DNA of 64,000 nucleotides, taken from Clostridium sp. JN-1. Its GTDB lineage: Bacteria; Bacillota; Clostridia; Clostridiales; Clostridiaceae. Where the stretch lies: contig NZ_CP033465.1 of assembly GCF_003718715.1 (NCBI RefSeq), positions 2,046,001 through 2,110,000 of the forward strand, written 5' to 3'. The notes under the pieces are model-generated. The model saw nothing but the letters and a program-made list of their open reading frames with translations, was not told the origin of the DNA and made no database searches. This document shows, piece by piece, positions 50,865-61,397 of this stretch. Each line of letters begins with the position of its first letter. Within the stretch, counting starts at the first letter, position 1. The position numbers and the translations under genes are program-made.

Positions 50865-53243
50865 CTATCTAAGTTGTGCTCCCAACTTGTTTTCCAAGGT
50901 TCTTGTAATTTTATCATGTACTTTATTTACTTCGGAATCCGTTAAAGTTCTCTTTTCATTTCTATATACCAAAGTAAATGCTAAACTCTTCTTTTTATCT
51001 GGTATCTGTTCTCCAGCATACACATCAAATAATTTTATACTTTCTAATATTCCAGAACCTTGTTTTCTCATTATATCTTCTACATCTTGAACAAGTATAT
51101 CTTCATCTATGACAATTGACATATCTCTTGTTGCAGCTGGGAACTTAGGCAAATGCTTATACTTAACATCTAAGTTTGCATACTTATAAAGTACATCTAA
51201 GTTTAACTCTGCAATATAACACTTTTCATCTATTCCATAATTCTCAAGTACATCAGGATGTACTTCACCTAAAACTCCAGCTAAGTCCTTCTTCAAATAC
51301 AAGTTGGCAGTTATTCCCGGATGGAAAGTAGGATTTTCGCTTTCTCTTTTTAAGGAATACTTTTCTATTTTAAGTGCTTCCAACAAATTTTCTACTGCAC
51401 CTTTTAAGTTAAAATAATTTACTCCGCCATAAATTCCTATAGTTACAATATTCTTTTCTTCAGGAAGTTTACTTGAATCTTCATTAGGTATATACACTTT
51501 GCCAATTTCAAATAATTTTGCACTTTCATTATTTCTAGAATAATTTCTACTAAGTGCTTCCATCATTGAACCTATTGTTGTAGTTCTCATTATACTAAAA
51601 TCTTCACCTAGTGGATTTTTAATAGTAACAACTTTTCTCAAATCACTATCCTCTGGAAGAAGTATTTTATCAAATACCTTTGGACTTATAAATGAATAAC
51701 TTATAGATTGATTAATTCCGCATCCTATTAATGCTTCTATAACTTTATCGTCAAGATGCTGTTTTCTATTTTTACCACTTCTCATGCTGACACTTCTTAT
51801 CATTGTACCTTTTATCTTGTTGTATCCATAAATTCTTGCTATTTCCTCAGCAGCATCTTCCTTTATATTTATATCAGATCTAAATGTAGGAACATTTATG
51901 ATTAACTTTTTATCTTCTATTTCAGTCTTCAATTCCAATCTATCTAAATATTCTTTCATATCTGCTATGCTAATTTCAGTACCTAGAAACTTATTTACCC
52001 ATGTTGAATCAACTTCTACCGTATGTGGAACAACCTTTTTGGGATATATATCAATAGTTCCCATGCAAACTTCTCCTGCTCCTAATTCTTCAACAAGGCT
52101 GCAAGCTCTATTCATTGCAATTTCTGCTAGATTAGGATCTAAATCTTTTTCAAATCTTGATGAAGCCTCTGTTCTAAGTGCCAACTTTTGAGAAGAAACC
52201 CTTATATTTGTACCATCAAAATTTGCGCATTCAAATATTATAGATGAGGTATCATCCTTAACTTCTGAATTAAGTCCGCCCATTATTCCTGCAAGTCCTA
52301 TAGTTTTCACTCCATCTTTTATAGTTAAAACATCTGAATTTAAAACTCTTTCCTGTTCATCTAATGTTGTAAACTTTTCGCCGTCAGCTGCTCTATCAAC
52401 TACAATTGTCTTAGTAGATATTTGCCTTGTATCAAAAGCATGCATTGGTTCTCCAATTTCCAGCATAACAAAATTTGTTATATCAACGATGTTATTTATA
52501 GGTCTTACTCCTGCTTCCAAAAGTCTATCCTGCATCCATCCTGGAGACTGTTCTATTTTAACATTTTTTATTTCTCTTGCCATATACCTTTTACAAAGGT
52601 CATCATTTATTTTTACATTGAATTCGTGAGTTATATTGTCATCACATTTTGCTGTATAATCTAAATTTGGCATCTTATATTTTAAATTTAATGTCGCTGC
52701 TGTTTCTCTTGCTATTCCCACTGCACTTAAGCAGTCTGGTCTATTTGATGTTATTTCAAAATCAATTACAGCGCTTGTAATATCTAAAACATCTTTTATA
52801 TCTTTTCCTATAGATGTATCTTTAGGCAGTATCATAAGTCCATAAACTGGTTTGTCTCCAGCAATACCCAATTCTTGCTCAGAACAGAACATACCATTTG
52901 ACATTACGCCTCTTAATTTACCTTTTTTTATTTTAACACCGCCGTGAAGTACTGAACCATGTAATGCAACTGGAATTATATCTTGTTCTTTCATATTTGT
53001 AGCAGCAGTAACTATCTGCAAAAGTTCTTCTTTGGCTATATCAACCTGACATATTGACAGTCTATCTGCATCCGGATGTTTTTTTATCTCAACTATTTTA
53101 CCAGTAACTACATTTTTTATTTCATCACCTGTTATATCTACACTTTCAACTTTTGATCCACTTAAAGTTAGACTATCTCCAAGTTCTTTAGGTGAAATTT
53201 CTATATCAACGTAATCCTTTAGCCATTTAACTGGAACCTTCAT
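50865..53243 (-). CDS. pheT: Phenylalanyl-tRNA synthetase beta subunit
   Basis: 792 residues, full length. Begins [14 protein letters not shown]; tRNA-binding EMAP-like domain ([20 protein letters not shown]) at residues ~40-150; B3/4 editing domain with [20 protein letters not shown] near 250; B5 domain ([11 protein letters not shown]) near 465; catalytic-like core and C-terminal ferredoxin-fold anticodon-binding domain ([16 protein letters not shown]) at ~700. Forms an alpha2-beta2 enzyme with PheS, encoded 50 bp upstream in the same T-box-controlled operon. Confidence 0.98.
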   Translation of the reverse strand: MKVPVKWLKDYVDIEISPKELGDSLTLSGSKVESVDITGDEIKNVVTGKIVEIKKHPDADRLSICQVDIAKEELLQIVTAATNMKEQDIIPVALHGSVLHGGVKIKKGKLRGVMSNGMFCSEQELGIAGDKPVYGLMILPKDTSIGKDIKDVLDITSAVIDFEITSNRPDCLSAVGIARETAATLNLKYKMPNLDYTAKCDDNITHEFNVKINDDLCKRYMAREIKNVKIEQSPGWMQDRLLEAGVRPINNIVDITNFVMLEIGEPMHAFDTRQISTKTIVVDRAADGEKFTTLDEQERVLNSDVLTIKDGVKTIGLAGIMGGLNSEVKDDTSSIIFECANFDGTNIRVSSQKLALRTEASSRFEKDLDPNLAEIAMNRACSLVEELGAGEVCMGTIDIYPKKVVPHTVEVDSTWVNKFLGTEISIADMKEYLDRLELKTEIEDKKLIINVPTFRSDINIKEDAAEEIARIYGYNKIKGTMIRSVSMRSGKNRKQHLDDKVIEALIGCGINQSISYSFISPKVFDKILLPEDSDLRKVVTIKNPLGEDFSIMRTTTIGSMMEALSRNYSRNNESAKLFEIGKVYIPNEDSSKLPEEKNIVTIGIYGGVNYFNLKGAVENLLEALKIEKYSLKRESENPTFHPGITANLYLKKDLAGVLGEVHPDVLENYGIDEKCYIAELNLDVLYKYANLDVKYKHLPKFPAATRDMSIVIDEDILVQDVEDIMRKQGSGILESIKLFDVYAGEQIPDKKKSLAFTLVYRNEKRTLTDSEVNKVHDKITRTLENKLGAQLR

Positions 53244-53293
53244 TAATAATCTCTCCTTTTTTAAACTACTTTCGCATATTTTATCATTTAAAA

Positions 53294-54313
53294 CTAAAAT
53301 TGATTTAAAAATCTCATATCACTTTCATAAAGCTGTCTTATATCATCGAGTCCATATTTAAGCATAACCATTCTATCAACTCCAAGTCCAAAAGCAAAAC
53401 CGCTGTATACTTCAGGATCTATTCCGCAGTTTCGCAGTACCTGCGGATGTACCATACCGCATCCCAATAATTCTATCCATCCTTCACTTTTACATACTCT
53501 GCACCCTTCACCATGGCATACAAAACATGTAACATCCATTTCTGCTGAAGGTTCAGTAAAAGGAAAATGATGAGGTCTAAACTTAGTACTTATGTTATCA
53601 CCTAACATTTTTTTAGCAAAAGCCTCAAGGGTTCCCTTTAAATCTGCAAATGTTACTCCCTTATCAACAACAAGACCTTCCATTTGGTAAAATATAGGTG
53701 AATGAGTTGCATCCACTGAATCCGAACGATATACCTTTCCCGGGGCTATCATTTTTATAGGTGGTTTCTGCTTTTCCATAGTTCTTACTTGTATTGGAGA
53801 AGTTTGAGTTCTCAAAACTGTATTGTTATTTATATAAAAAGTATCTTGTTCACCTCTTGCAGGATGATTTTTAGGAATATTTAAAGCCTCAAAATTATAA
53901 TAATCAAGTTCTACTTCAGGTCCTTCTTCAATGGTAAATCCCATACTTGTAAATGTCTCTTTCATTTGGTCTAAGGTTTGTTCTAGAGGATGTCTTTTGC
54001 CTAAATTTTGTCTTATTCCAGGCATTGAAATATCAACAACTTCATTTTTTAACTTTTCATTTTTTTCTTTATCTTTGATGTTTTTTAAGGATTCCCCCAT
54101 AGCATTTTCTAATGATGTCCTTATTTCGTTAGCCATCTTCCCAATTATAGGTCTTTCCTCTTTTGATAAATCCTTCATACTTCTAAGTATCTGTGTCAAT
54201 TCGCCCTTCTTACCTAGATATTTAACTTTAATATTATCAATGTCGGAACTATTTTTAACATTTTTCAAGCATTCAAGTGCATTGTCTTTTATGCTTTCTA
54301 ATTTTTGCTTCAT
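53294..54313 (-). CDS. pheS: Phenylalanyl-tRNA synthetase alpha subunit
   Basis: 339 residues. N-terminal coiled-coil arm (residues ~1-85) then the class II catalytic core: motif 2 at [12 protein letters not shown] and [14 protein letters not shown], the [17 protein letters not shown] segment, and motif 3 at [21 protein letters not shown] Cys cluster ([12 protein letters not shown]) is common in clostridial PheS. GGAAGGAG site before ATG. Expression is governed by the T-box leader upstream. Confidence 0.98.
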   Translation of the reverse strand: MKQKLESIKDNALECLKNVKNSSDIDNIKVKYLGKKGELTQILRSMKDLSKEERPIIGKMANEIRTSLENAMGESLKNIKDKEKNEKLKNEVVDISMPGIRQNLGKRHPLEQTLDQMKETFTSMGFTIEEGPEVELDYYNFEALNIPKNHPARGEQDTFYINNNTVLRTQTSPIQVRTMEKQKPPIKMIAPGKVYRSDSVDATHSPIFYQMEGLVVDKGVTFADLKGTLEAFAKKMLGDNISTKFRPHHFPFTEPSAEMDVTCFVCHGEGCRVCKSEGWIELLGCGMVHPQVLRNCGIDPEVYSGFAFGLGVDRMVMLKYGLDDIRQLYESDMRFLNQF

Positions 54314-54350
54314 TTTAGTTTCTCCTTCCTTATGCTTTTATAAATAAAAA

Positions 54351-54590
54351 AAGTCCATCCCACAATAAGGGACGAACTTATATCCGCGTTACCACCCAGT
54401 TTAATGTCAAATACAATTAAATGACATTCACTTTAAAAACTTATCGATTTTAACCGCTGACTGCTAATTTATTTCACAGCCAGAACTCAAGAGTGAACTT
54501 CAATACATATTTTTTTAAAAAGGCTTTCAGCTCATACCTTCTCTCTCTTAAAAAAAGCATATATTTACTCTCTCCATCATAGTACTTAAT
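54351..54590 (-). promoter_or_regulatory. T-box leader of pheST (specifier UUC, Phe)
   Basis: On the minus strand: 5' GATGGAGAGAGTA start, stem I with AAGAGAGAGAAGG, specifier loop GAAG-TTC-AC (UUC, Phe), the T-box GGGTGGTAACGCGG (complement of 54384-54397) and the terminator hairpin AAGTTCGTCCC/GGGATGGACTT followed by seven T (54351-54379). Uncharged tRNA-Phe should favour the antiterminator and turn on pheST. Confidence 0.93.
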
Positions 54591-54651
54591 TTATATTATA
54601 ACTTATTATTTTTTTATTTTACATATATATATCGAAATTGTCAATATATAT

Positions 54652-55434
54652 TTATTTGTCCAGCTGTCTAACTATTTCAAACATCATAATTGCTCCTGCT
54701 GTGGAGACATTTAATGATTCTGCATTTCCCGGCATAGGTATTTTAACTTTGGTATCTGCTAAATTTAAAATTTGGCTGCTTACACCACTGCCTTCATTAC
54801 CTAAAGCTATTATAACCTTTCCTTGTAAATTCAAATCATAAAAACTTTTATCTGCATCGAGTGAACTTACTATAAGCTTAAAACCACTTTTCTTAAGCAA
54901 ACTTAGTTTTTCTAAATTTTCATCATATATTATTGGTATATGAAAAATAGATCCCATAGTTGCCCGGAGTGTCTTTTCATTATAAATATCTACTGTTCCC
55001 TTTGTAAGTATAACACCTAATGCATCTGCAGCATCTGCTGTTCTTATGATTGTTCCCATATTTCCTGGATCTTGTACTTTATCTACTAATACATAAAATC
55101 CAGTTTCATTCTTAACGTTTATTTTTCTATTTTCAACTAAAGCTGCTATACCCTGTGGATTATCTGTATTGCTTATATAGTTGAATAATTTATCTGTTAG
55201 CAAATAAACTTTAGTATAATCGCAAACTTTTAATTGAAGCTTAAGATCATTCCATTTGTATTGAACTTTTTCATTTAAAAAAATTATGGGAACATCAAAA
55301 TTAGAACTCAGTGCTTCGCTTACAAATCTAAATCCTTCTATCAAAAATTTATTTTTTTTGGTTCTATACTTTTTTTCACTCAATTTCTTTGTTTCTTTTA
55401 TTAGATTATTGTCCTTACTATAAATTTTATCCAT
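54652..55434 (-). CDS. TrmH/SpoU-family RNA 2'-O-methyltransferase
   Basis: 260 residues. N-terminal L30e-like substrate-binding domain (residues ~1-100; FLIEGFRFVSEALSS is typical) and SPOUT catalytic domain with three motifs: VQDPGNMGTIIRTADAADA near 118, VIIALGNEGSGVSSQIL near 210 and KIPMPGNAESLNVSTAGAIM near 235. Methylates a ribose in rRNA or tRNA; the exact position cannot be told. Located next to the pheS T-box, as in many Firmicutes. AGGTG site before ATG. Confidence 0.93.
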   Translation of the reverse strand: MDKIYSKDNNLIKETKKLSEKKYRTKKNKFLIEGFRFVSEALSSNFDVPIIFLNEKVQYKWNDLKLQLKVCDYTKVYLLTDKLFNYISNTDNPQGIAALVENRKINVKNETGFYVLVDKVQDPGNMGTIIRTADAADALGVILTKGTVDIYNEKTLRATMGSIFHIPIIYDENLEKLSLLKKSGFKLIVSSLDADKSFYDLNLQGKVIIALGNEGSGVSSQILNLADTKVKIPMPGNAESLNVSTAGAIMMFEIVRQLDK

Positions 55435-55454
55435 ACAATCACCTATTTAATCGA

Positions 55455-56114
55455 TTATTTTACATCTTGTTTCATTTTCTTTATTTCTTCTTCATTTCCT
55501 ATAGCTACAAGTATATCCCTTTCAAAAATTTTATAATCTGCATCAGGTGACACTTCTATATGTTCATTCCTTTTTACTGCTATTATATTTATTCCATATT
55601 TAGACCTTATATCTAATTCAGATAAAGTTTTATTATTCCATTGTTTATAAACTAGTATCTCTGCTATGCTGTACTCTGGTGATAATTGTATATAATCGAG
55701 TATATTACTTGCAACTAACTTGTGTGCAACTCTTACTCCCATATCCATTTCTGGAAATACTACTTTATCTGCGCCTATCTTATACAGTATCTTAGCATGT
55801 AATTCACTATTTGCCTTAGCCATTACATATTCAACTCCACATTCTTTGGCAAGTAAAGTAGCCATTACACTATCTTGAACATTTGCTCCCATACCAATTA
55901 TTGCAACATCAAAATTTGATATTCCAAGCGATTTTAATGCTTCTTCATCAGATGCATTAACTTGTACAGCATGAGTAACATAGTCAGCTATCTTTTCTAC
56001 TGCCGTTTCATCTATATCTAATGCTAATACTTCATTTCCTAGTTCATACAGAGTCTTGGCTACTGCACTTCCAAACCTGCCTAATCCTATAACTAAAAAT
56101 TGTTTCTTACTCAT
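55455..56114 (-). CDS. ktrA: Potassium uptake regulatory subunit KtrA (TrkA family)
   Basis: Cytoplasmic gating subunit for a Ktr K+ transporter: its RCK ring binds ATP/ADP and, in other species, c-di-AMP. 219 residues from ATG 56114 (GAGGGG upstream). RCK_N Rossmann domain with FLVIGLGRFGSAVAKTLYEL and VLALDIDETAVEKI; RCK_C domain (EILVYKQWNNKTLSELDIRS ... DILVAIGNEEEIKKMK) at ~135-219. The start overlaps the ktrB end by nothing but is within 11 bp of it, so it is in a two-gene operon ktrB-ktrA. Confidence 0.95.
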   Translation of the reverse strand: MSKKQFLVIGLGRFGSAVAKTLYELGNEVLALDIDETAVEKIADYVTHAVQVNASDEEALKSLGISNFDVAIIGMGANVQDSVMATLLAKECGVEYVMAKANSELHAKILYKIGADKVVFPEMDMGVRVAHKLVASNILDYIQLSPEYSIAEILVYKQWNNKTLSELDIRSKYGINIIAVKRNEHIEVSPDADYKIFERDILVAIGNEEEIKKMKQDVK

Positions 56115-56124
56115 TTTATCCCCT

Positions 56125-57471
56125 CTATCCAATTAATATTTTATCCTTAGGATACTTTATCTTATTAGGAGAATTTCTCCTTGACAGTGCTGTAGCAACT
56201 GTAAGCGGTCCCATTCTTCCACAGTACATAGTTATAATTATCGCTATCTTACCAACTGTACTAAGTTTTGTGGTAAGTCCCAACGTAAGTCCTACAGTTC
56301 CAAATGCAGAAATAACTTCATATAAAATATACTCAAGTGAAGCTCCTTTTTCTGTAATGCACAGTATCATTGTAACGATAACTACCAATGTTAGCGAAAT
56401 TGCAGTTAGAGCAAAAGCTTTGTATATTCGAACTTTATCTATTCTTCTCTTAAATATTTCAGTATCACTTTTACCTCTCACTACACATAAAACTGTCATA
56501 ACTAATAACGCTAAAGTAGTCGTCTTAATTCCACCTGCAGTTGATCCAGGTGATCCTCCTATAAACATCAGTATTATTGTTAAGAATCTACCAGCAGTTG
56601 TCATATCCGAAGTTGAAATTGAATTAAATCCTGCAGTTCTTGGTGTTACTGAAGCAAAAAAAGACGATAAAGCTTTATCCTTAAATATCATATTTCCCAT
56701 AGTAGCATAGTTATTATATTCAAAGATATACATCAATATTGATCCACCTATTATGAGTATCAATGTAGTTGATATAACAACCTTTGAATGAGTTGACAGC
56801 TTTTTAGTACGTCTGTATTCATATATTTCACTCCACACAAAAAATCCAAGTCCTCCAATAACTATAAGTGATCCAATTGTTAGAATTATTACAGAATTAT
56901 TATAGTATGATGTTAAACTTCTAAATCCGCCAAATAAATCAATACCTGCATTACAAAAGGCAGATATTGAGTGAAATATACTATAGTAAATACCCTTTTT
57001 TATTCCAAACATCGGAATAAACTGAGTTGATAATATCAAAGCGCCTATTGATTGAACAGAAAATGTAAATACCAGTATATATCTTGTCATTTTTACAATA
57101 CCTTGTAACTTAAAGAGATTCATTGACTCCTGCATTACTATTCTCTGCTCAAAATCAATTTTTCTCCTTGCAAGAAGTGCAATTAACGTTGCTATAGTCA
57201 TAAACCCTAGCCCGCCTATTTCAATTAGAAATAAAATCACAGTTTTTCCAAAATAACTCCAATGTGTTCCCGTATCTACAGTAACAAGCCCTGTTACACA
57301 TGTTGAAGATGTTGATACAAATAAACAATCTATAAAATTAGTACTTTTATGGCTCACAGAGGCTATTGGCAGCGATAATAAAATAGCTCCAAGGAAAATC
57401 ACTATTATAAATTCTAAAGCAAGTACCTGCACTTGGGTAATTTTAATCCATTTATTAATCTTAACCATCAT
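56125..57471 (-). CDS. ktrB: Potassium uptake membrane subunit KtrB (TrkH family)
   Basis: Ion-conducting subunit with four M1-P-M2 units, about 448 residues. P-loop segments end in single conserved Gly residues: STSSTCVTGLVTVDT, SAFCNAGIDLFGG, TPRTAGFNSIST and VISAFGTVGLTLGL. FIGGSPGSTAGGIKTTT is the TrkH/KtrB intramembrane-loop signature. Start ATG 57471 or the next codon; AAAGG is ~12 bp upstream. Pairs with KtrA. It ends 10 bp before ktrA. Confidence 0.95.
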   Translation of the reverse strand: MMVKINKWIKITQVQVLALEFIIVIFLGAILLSLPIASVSHKSTNFIDCLFVSTSSTCVTGLVTVDTGTHWSYFGKTVILFLIEIGGLGFMTIATLIALLARRKIDFEQRIVMQESMNLFKLQGIVKMTRYILVFTFSVQSIGALILSTQFIPMFGIKKGIYYSIFHSISAFCNAGIDLFGGFRSLTSYYNNSVIILTIGSLIVIGGLGFFVWSEIYEYRRTKKLSTHSKVVISTTLILIIGGSILMYIFEYNNYATMGNMIFKDKALSSFFASVTPRTAGFNSISTSDMTTAGRFLTIILMFIGGSPGSTAGGIKTTTLALLVMTVLCVVRGKSDTEIFKRRIDKVRIYKAFALTAISLTLVVIVTMILCITEKGASLEYILYEVISAFGTVGLTLGLTTKLSTVGKIAIIITMYCGRMGPLTVATALSRRNSPNKIKYPKDKILIG

Positions 57472-57510
57472 AATAATTACCAACCTTTACACATATTATA
57501 CACTTTTCCC

Positions 57511-57541
57511 GTAAAAAAAAATACAGCAAAATGCTGTACTT
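57511..57541 (-). terminator. Terminator of infC-rpmI-rplT
   Basis: TACAGCA (57522-57528) and TGCTGTA (57532-57538) form a stem, followed on the minus strand by nine to ten T. Confidence 0.88.
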
Positions 57542-57561
57542 TTATGTAAATAACTTTTATA

Positions 57562-57921
57562 TTATGCATTTAATTGTTTCTTTGCTATATCTACTAAATT
57601 AGTAAATGCCTTTGGATCATTTATAGCTATTTCAGAAAGCATTTTTCTATTTATATCAATTCCTGCAGTTTTTATTCCATTCATAAACTTTGAATATGAA
57701 AGACCATTCATTCTAGTTGCCGCATTTATTCTTGCTATCCAAAGCTTTCTGAAATCTCTCTTCTTTAGTCTTCTTCCTACATATGCACTTCTAAGTGCTC
57801 TTATTACTGATTCATTAGCAGTTTTAAATAACTTGCTCCTAGCTCCATAGTAACCTTTCGCAAGTTTTAAAACTTTTTTATGATATTTACGTGCATTTAC
57901 TGCCCTTTTTACTCTTGCCAT
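57562..57921 (-). CDS. rplT: 50S ribosomal protein L20
   Basis: 119 residues, family length. [20 protein letters not shown] basic N-terminal extension, [20 protein letters not shown], and the [20 protein letters not shown] signature. Binds 23S rRNA early in assembly; in Firmicutes it also represses its own operon by binding the infC leader. Last gene of infC-rpmI-rplT. Confidence 0.98.
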   Translation of the reverse strand: MARVKRAVNARKYHKKVLKLAKGYYGARSKLFKTANESVIRALRSAYVGRRLKKRDFRKLWIARINAATRMNGLSYSKFMNGIKTAGIDINRKMLSEIAINDPKAFTNLVDIAKKQLNA

Positions 57922-57949
57922 TTTAAAGACCTCCTTCTACAACCAATTA

Positions 57950-58147
57950 TTATACGTAAGGCATTAATTCTTTCATCGTCTTTTCTTGAGTTGATGAAAC
58001 ATATCCAGCTTTTCTTAAATTTCTCTTAGTCTTTGCACTCTTTTTTGTCAATATATGACTCTTAAAAGCTTTTGATCTCTTTAATTTACCTGTTCCCGTA
58101 ACTTTAAATCTCTTTGCTGCACTTCTTTTTGTTTTCATTTTTGGCAT
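57950..58147 (-). CDS. rpmI: 50S ribosomal protein L35
   Basis: 65 residues, very basic: [40 protein letters not shown], and [11 protein letters not shown] are the standard L35 sequence. Between infC and rplT with short gaps. Confidence 0.98.
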   Translation of the reverse strand: MPKMKTKRSAAKRFKVTGTGKLKRSKAFKSHILTKKSAKTKRNLRKAGYVSSTQEKTMKELMPYV

Positions 58148-58166
58148 AATAAATTCCTCCTCTCAA

Positions 58167-58679
58167 TTATGCTTTCTTATGTGATAAAACCATTATCATA
58201 TTTCTTCCTTCTAATTTAGGAGTCTTTTCTATAACACAGATATCTTCAAGTTTGCTATAAAATTTATTCATTATCTTTTTACCTATAAATGAGTAATCAG
58301 CTTCTCTTCCCCTAAATCTAATAGTAACCTTTACTTTATCTCCTGCTATCAAAAATTTTCTTGCATTATTTGATTTAATGGCTACATCATGTTCTTCTAT
58401 AGTAGGACTTAATCTAACTTCCTTTATGTTTATAACTTTTTGTTTCTTTCTGGCTTCTTTATCCTTTTTAGCCTGCTCATAAATGAATTTTCCTAAGTCC
58501 ATTATTTTACAAACTGGTGGTTTAGCATTTGGTGATATTAAAACTAAATCCAAATCACTTTCTTCTGCAATCTTAAGTGCTTCCTTAGATGACATAACTC
58601 CAAGCTGCGAACCATCATTTGCAATAACTCTTACCTGTTTTTCTCTTATGCTTTCATTAATAAGAAAATCTTTATTAAT
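58167..58679 (-). CDS. infC: Translation initiation factor IF-3, probable AUU start
   Basis: Binds the 30S subunit, blocks premature 50S joining and proofreads the start codon. About 170 residues: [18 protein letters not shown] at the N-terminus, the linker [20 protein letters not shown] and the C-terminal domain ([20 protein letters not shown]). The only standard start codon is GTG 58688, but it lies inside the AGGAGGTG ribosome-binding site. ATT codons 58682 and 58679 follow at 5 and 8 nt; infC uses AUU in many bacteria so that IF-3 represses its own synthesis. I take 58679. Leads infC-rpmI-rplT. Confidence 0.95.
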   Translation of the reverse strand: MNKDFLINESIREKQVRVIANDGSQLGVMSSKEALKIAEESDLDLVLISPNAKPPVCKIMDLGKFIYEQAKKDKEARKKQKVINIKEVRLSPTIEEHDVAIKSNNARKFLIAGDKVKVTIRFRGREADYSFIGKKIMNKFYSKLEDICVIEKTPKLEGRNMIMVLSHKKA

Positions 58680-58714
58680 AATTTTCACCTCCTAGGTGGT
58701 TTTAATTTAAAATT

Positions 58715-58845
58715 AACAAATAAAAAAAAGGACGACTTATGCCGTCCTTAGAATTACGAATTCAAAAATTCTATCAACCTTACTAGCTGTGCTGTAAGGT
58801 GAGAAACGGCTGTTTCTTCTTAACATAGGTTATTATATAACTATT
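58715..58845 (-). promoter_or_regulatory. infC: infC leader with attenuator (probable L20-type leader)
   Basis: The minus-strand leader has paired segments (GAAACAGCCGTTTCTC; ACCTTACAGCAC...TAAGGT) and ends in the terminator TAAGGACGG-CATAAG-TCGTCCTT followed by T9 (58720-58750), about 30 bp before infC. Position and form match the Firmicute L20 leader, by which L20 represses infC-rpmI-rplT. Class assigned by context. Confidence 0.7.
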
Positions 58846-58865
58846 TTATTCATAAGTCAATAACT

Positions 58866-60782
58866 TTAATCAATTGTACTAACTTTTTTATCTATTTCAT
58901 CTTTTATATTTGCTATGAAGTCTTTCAATTCAACTGTTCCAAGGTCTCCTTGTTTTCTACTTCTTACAGTAATATTACCTGATTCCATTTCTTTTTGTCC
59001 TAATACTAACATATAAGGAACCTTTTGAAGTTGAGCTTCTCTAATCTTATATCCTATCTTTTCATTTCTTAAATCAAGTTCAACTCTTATTTTGTTTTTC
59101 TTTAATTCAAGTGCTATTTTCTTAGCATACTCAATTTGATCATCAGTGATATTCATAATTTTAACTTGAACTGGTGCAAGCCAAGTTGGGAATGCTCCTG
59201 CATAGTGTTCTGTTAATATTCCTATAAATCTTTCTATAGATCCAAATACAACCCTGTGAACCATAACTGGTCTGTGCTTTTCTCCATCTGCACCTATATA
59301 AGTTAAATCAAATCTTTCTGGCATCTGGAAATCTAATTGAATTGTTCCGCACTGCCATGTTCTTCCTATACAATCTTTTAAGTGGAAGTCTATCTTAGGT
59401 CCGTAGAATGCTCCATCGCCTTCATTAATTTTGTATTCCATTCCAGCTGCATTTAACGCATCTCTTAAACCCTCAGTTGCTGCTTCCCAATCTTCATCGC
59501 TTCCCATTGAATTTTCTGGTCTTGTAGATAATTCAACAAAATACTCAAATCCAAATACCTTATAAAAACTATCTATAAGTTTTATAACATTTAATACTTC
59601 ATCTCTTATATTGTCTTTAGCTAAGAACATATGAGCATCATCTTGAGTAAAGCATCTTACTCTCATAAGTCCATGAAGTGCGCCTGATTTTTCATGTCTG
59701 TGAACAATTCCCATTTCAGCATATCTTATTGGCAGTTCTCTATATGAGTGTATTTGGTTTTTATATACAATTATTGCACCTGGGCAGTTCATTGGCTTTA
59801 TAGCATAATCTTCATCATCTATTTTTGTGAAATACATATTTTCTTTGTAATGATCCCAGTGGCCGGATTGTCTCCAAAGTTTTTCATTCAATATTACAGG
59901 AGTCATTATTTCATCATATCCAGCAGCTTCATGCATTTCTCTCCAAAAGCTTTGTAAAGTATTTCTTATTATCATTCCCTTTGGATGGAAAAATGGGAAT
60001 CCTGGTCCTTCTTCATGAATACTAAATAAGTCAAGTTCTTTTCCTATTTTTCTATGATCTCTCTTTTTAGCTTCTTCCATCATCTTTAGATATGCTTCAA
60101 GATCTGATTTTTTCTCAAATGCAGTTCCATATATTCTCTGAAGCATCTTATTTTTTTCATCGCCTCTCCAATAAGCACCTGCTATTGAAAGAAGTTTTAT
60201 AGATTTTACTTTGCCAGTTGATTTAACATGAGGTCCTGCACACAAATCTACAAAATCTCCTTGTTTATAAAAAGATATTACTGCATCTTTTGGTAAATCT
60301 TCTATTAATTCAACCTTGTATGGTTCCTGCTTTTCTTTCATAAGTTTTATAGCTTCTTCTCTTGGTAATTCAAATCTTTCAAGATTTAAATTTTCCTTAA
60401 CTATCTTATTCATTTCAGCTTCAAGTTTTTCAAGTATTTCAGGTGTAAATGAAAATTCTGCATCAAAATCATAGTAAAATCCATTGTCTATTGCTGGTCC
60501 TATAGCTAACTTTACATCAGGATATAATCTTTTAACTGCCTGTGCAAGAATATGTGAAGCAGTATGCCTTAATATCCACTTTCCATCTTCATCTTCAAAT
60601 GTCAATATTTCAAGCTTACAATCATTATTTAATTCACCCATAAGCTCTGCTCTTTTACCATCTATTTTTGCTCCAATAGCTTTCTTTGCAAGAGATGAAC
60701 TCAACTTAGAAGCTACTTCTGATACCTTGGTTCCATTTTGAACCTCCATAACACTATTATCTTTTAAAGTAATCTTTATCAT
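58866..60782 (-). CDS. thrS: Threonyl-tRNA synthetase
   Basis: 638 residues, full length. TGS domain (MIKITLKDNSVMEVQNGTKV) at residues 1-60; editing/SAD domain with HTASHILAQAVKRLYPDVKL near 75 (HxxxH) and FVDLCAGPHVKSTGKVKS near 177; class II core with motif 2 MGIVHRHEKSGALHGLMRVR near 360, zinc ligands including KPMNCPGA Cys, and motif 3 MVHRVVFGSIERFIGILTEH near 505; C-terminal anticodon-binding domain (PVQVKIMNITDDQIEYAKKI). AGGAGG site before ATG. Controlled by two T-boxes in series. Confidence 0.98.
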   Translation of the reverse strand: MIKITLKDNSVMEVQNGTKVSEVASKLSSSLAKKAIGAKIDGKRAELMGELNNDCKLEILTFEDEDGKWILRHTASHILAQAVKRLYPDVKLAIGPAIDNGFYYDFDAEFSFTPEILEKLEAEMNKIVKENLNLERFELPREEAIKLMKEKQEPYKVELIEDLPKDAVISFYKQGDFVDLCAGPHVKSTGKVKSIKLLSIAGAYWRGDEKNKMLQRIYGTAFEKKSDLEAYLKMMEEAKKRDHRKIGKELDLFSIHEEGPGFPFFHPKGMIIRNTLQSFWREMHEAAGYDEIMTPVILNEKLWRQSGHWDHYKENMYFTKIDDEDYAIKPMNCPGAIIVYKNQIHSYRELPIRYAEMGIVHRHEKSGALHGLMRVRCFTQDDAHMFLAKDNIRDEVLNVIKLIDSFYKVFGFEYFVELSTRPENSMGSDEDWEAATEGLRDALNAAGMEYKINEGDGAFYGPKIDFHLKDCIGRTWQCGTIQLDFQMPERFDLTYIGADGEKHRPVMVHRVVFGSIERFIGILTEHYAGAFPTWLAPVQVKIMNITDDQIEYAKKIALELKKNKIRVELDLRNEKIGYKIREAQLQKVPYMLVLGQKEMESGNITVRSRKQGDLGTVELKDFIANIKDEIDKKVSTID

Positions 60783-60832
60783 GACTATCTCCTCCTATTG
60801 TAATTTATAGTAAATAATTTATATACAAAAAA

Positions 60833-61080
60833 CACCCGTCCCATATATGGGACGAGTGTAGATCGCGGTTCCACCCAACTTCAACAAATAAAACATTACA
60901 ATAAATAATGCTTATATAATTGTCATCTCAAATCTTTAACGCAGATATGCGGAAATACCTACTAAAATTCAGTATTCAACTCAAAGGTGGTTTTCAACAA
61001 TACTTACCTAAAAAATCTTGCAGTCAATGGATTTTTCTCTCTTAAAGCAGTTTATTATTTACTCTTCCTTTTCAAAGTCT
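60833..61080 (-). promoter_or_regulatory. T-box leader 1 (proximal) of thrS, specifier ACC
   Basis: Minus strand: stem I with TTTAAGAGAGAAAAATCC, specifier loop GAAA-ACC-AC (Thr), T-box GGGTGGAACCGCGATC (complement of 60861-60876) and terminator CACTCGTCCC/GGGACGGGTG (60833-60858) with T run. Nearer to thrS of the two. Confidence 0.93.
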
Positions 61081-61098
61081 TTATTCAAAAATAAAAAA

Positions 61099-61335
61099 AC
61101 TCATCCCAAAACATGGGACGAGTATAGATCGCGGTTCCACCCAATTTGATAATAGCTAAATTAAAAAACCATTATCATCTCAAGATCATTAACGCAGATT
61201 CACGGAAATATCTACTAAAGTTCAATATTCAACTCAAAGGTGGTTTTCAATAATACTTACCTAAAAAATCTTGCAGTCAATGGATTTTTCTCTCTTAAAG
61301 CAGTCTATTATTTACTCTTCCTTTTCAAAGTTTTT
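61099..61335 (-). promoter_or_regulatory. T-box leader 2 (distal) of thrS, specifier ACC
   Basis: Nearly identical to leader 1 in stem I, specifier (GAAA-ACC-AC), T-box (complement of 61127-61142) and terminator (61099-61124). Sequence between the two is a T-rich spacer. RNA polymerase must pass two terminators in turn. Confidence 0.93.
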
Positions 61336-61397
61336 AACATTTATTGAAACTATTATATTGCTTGAATTTACATTTGTCAATAGCTAAAATCAAAAAA

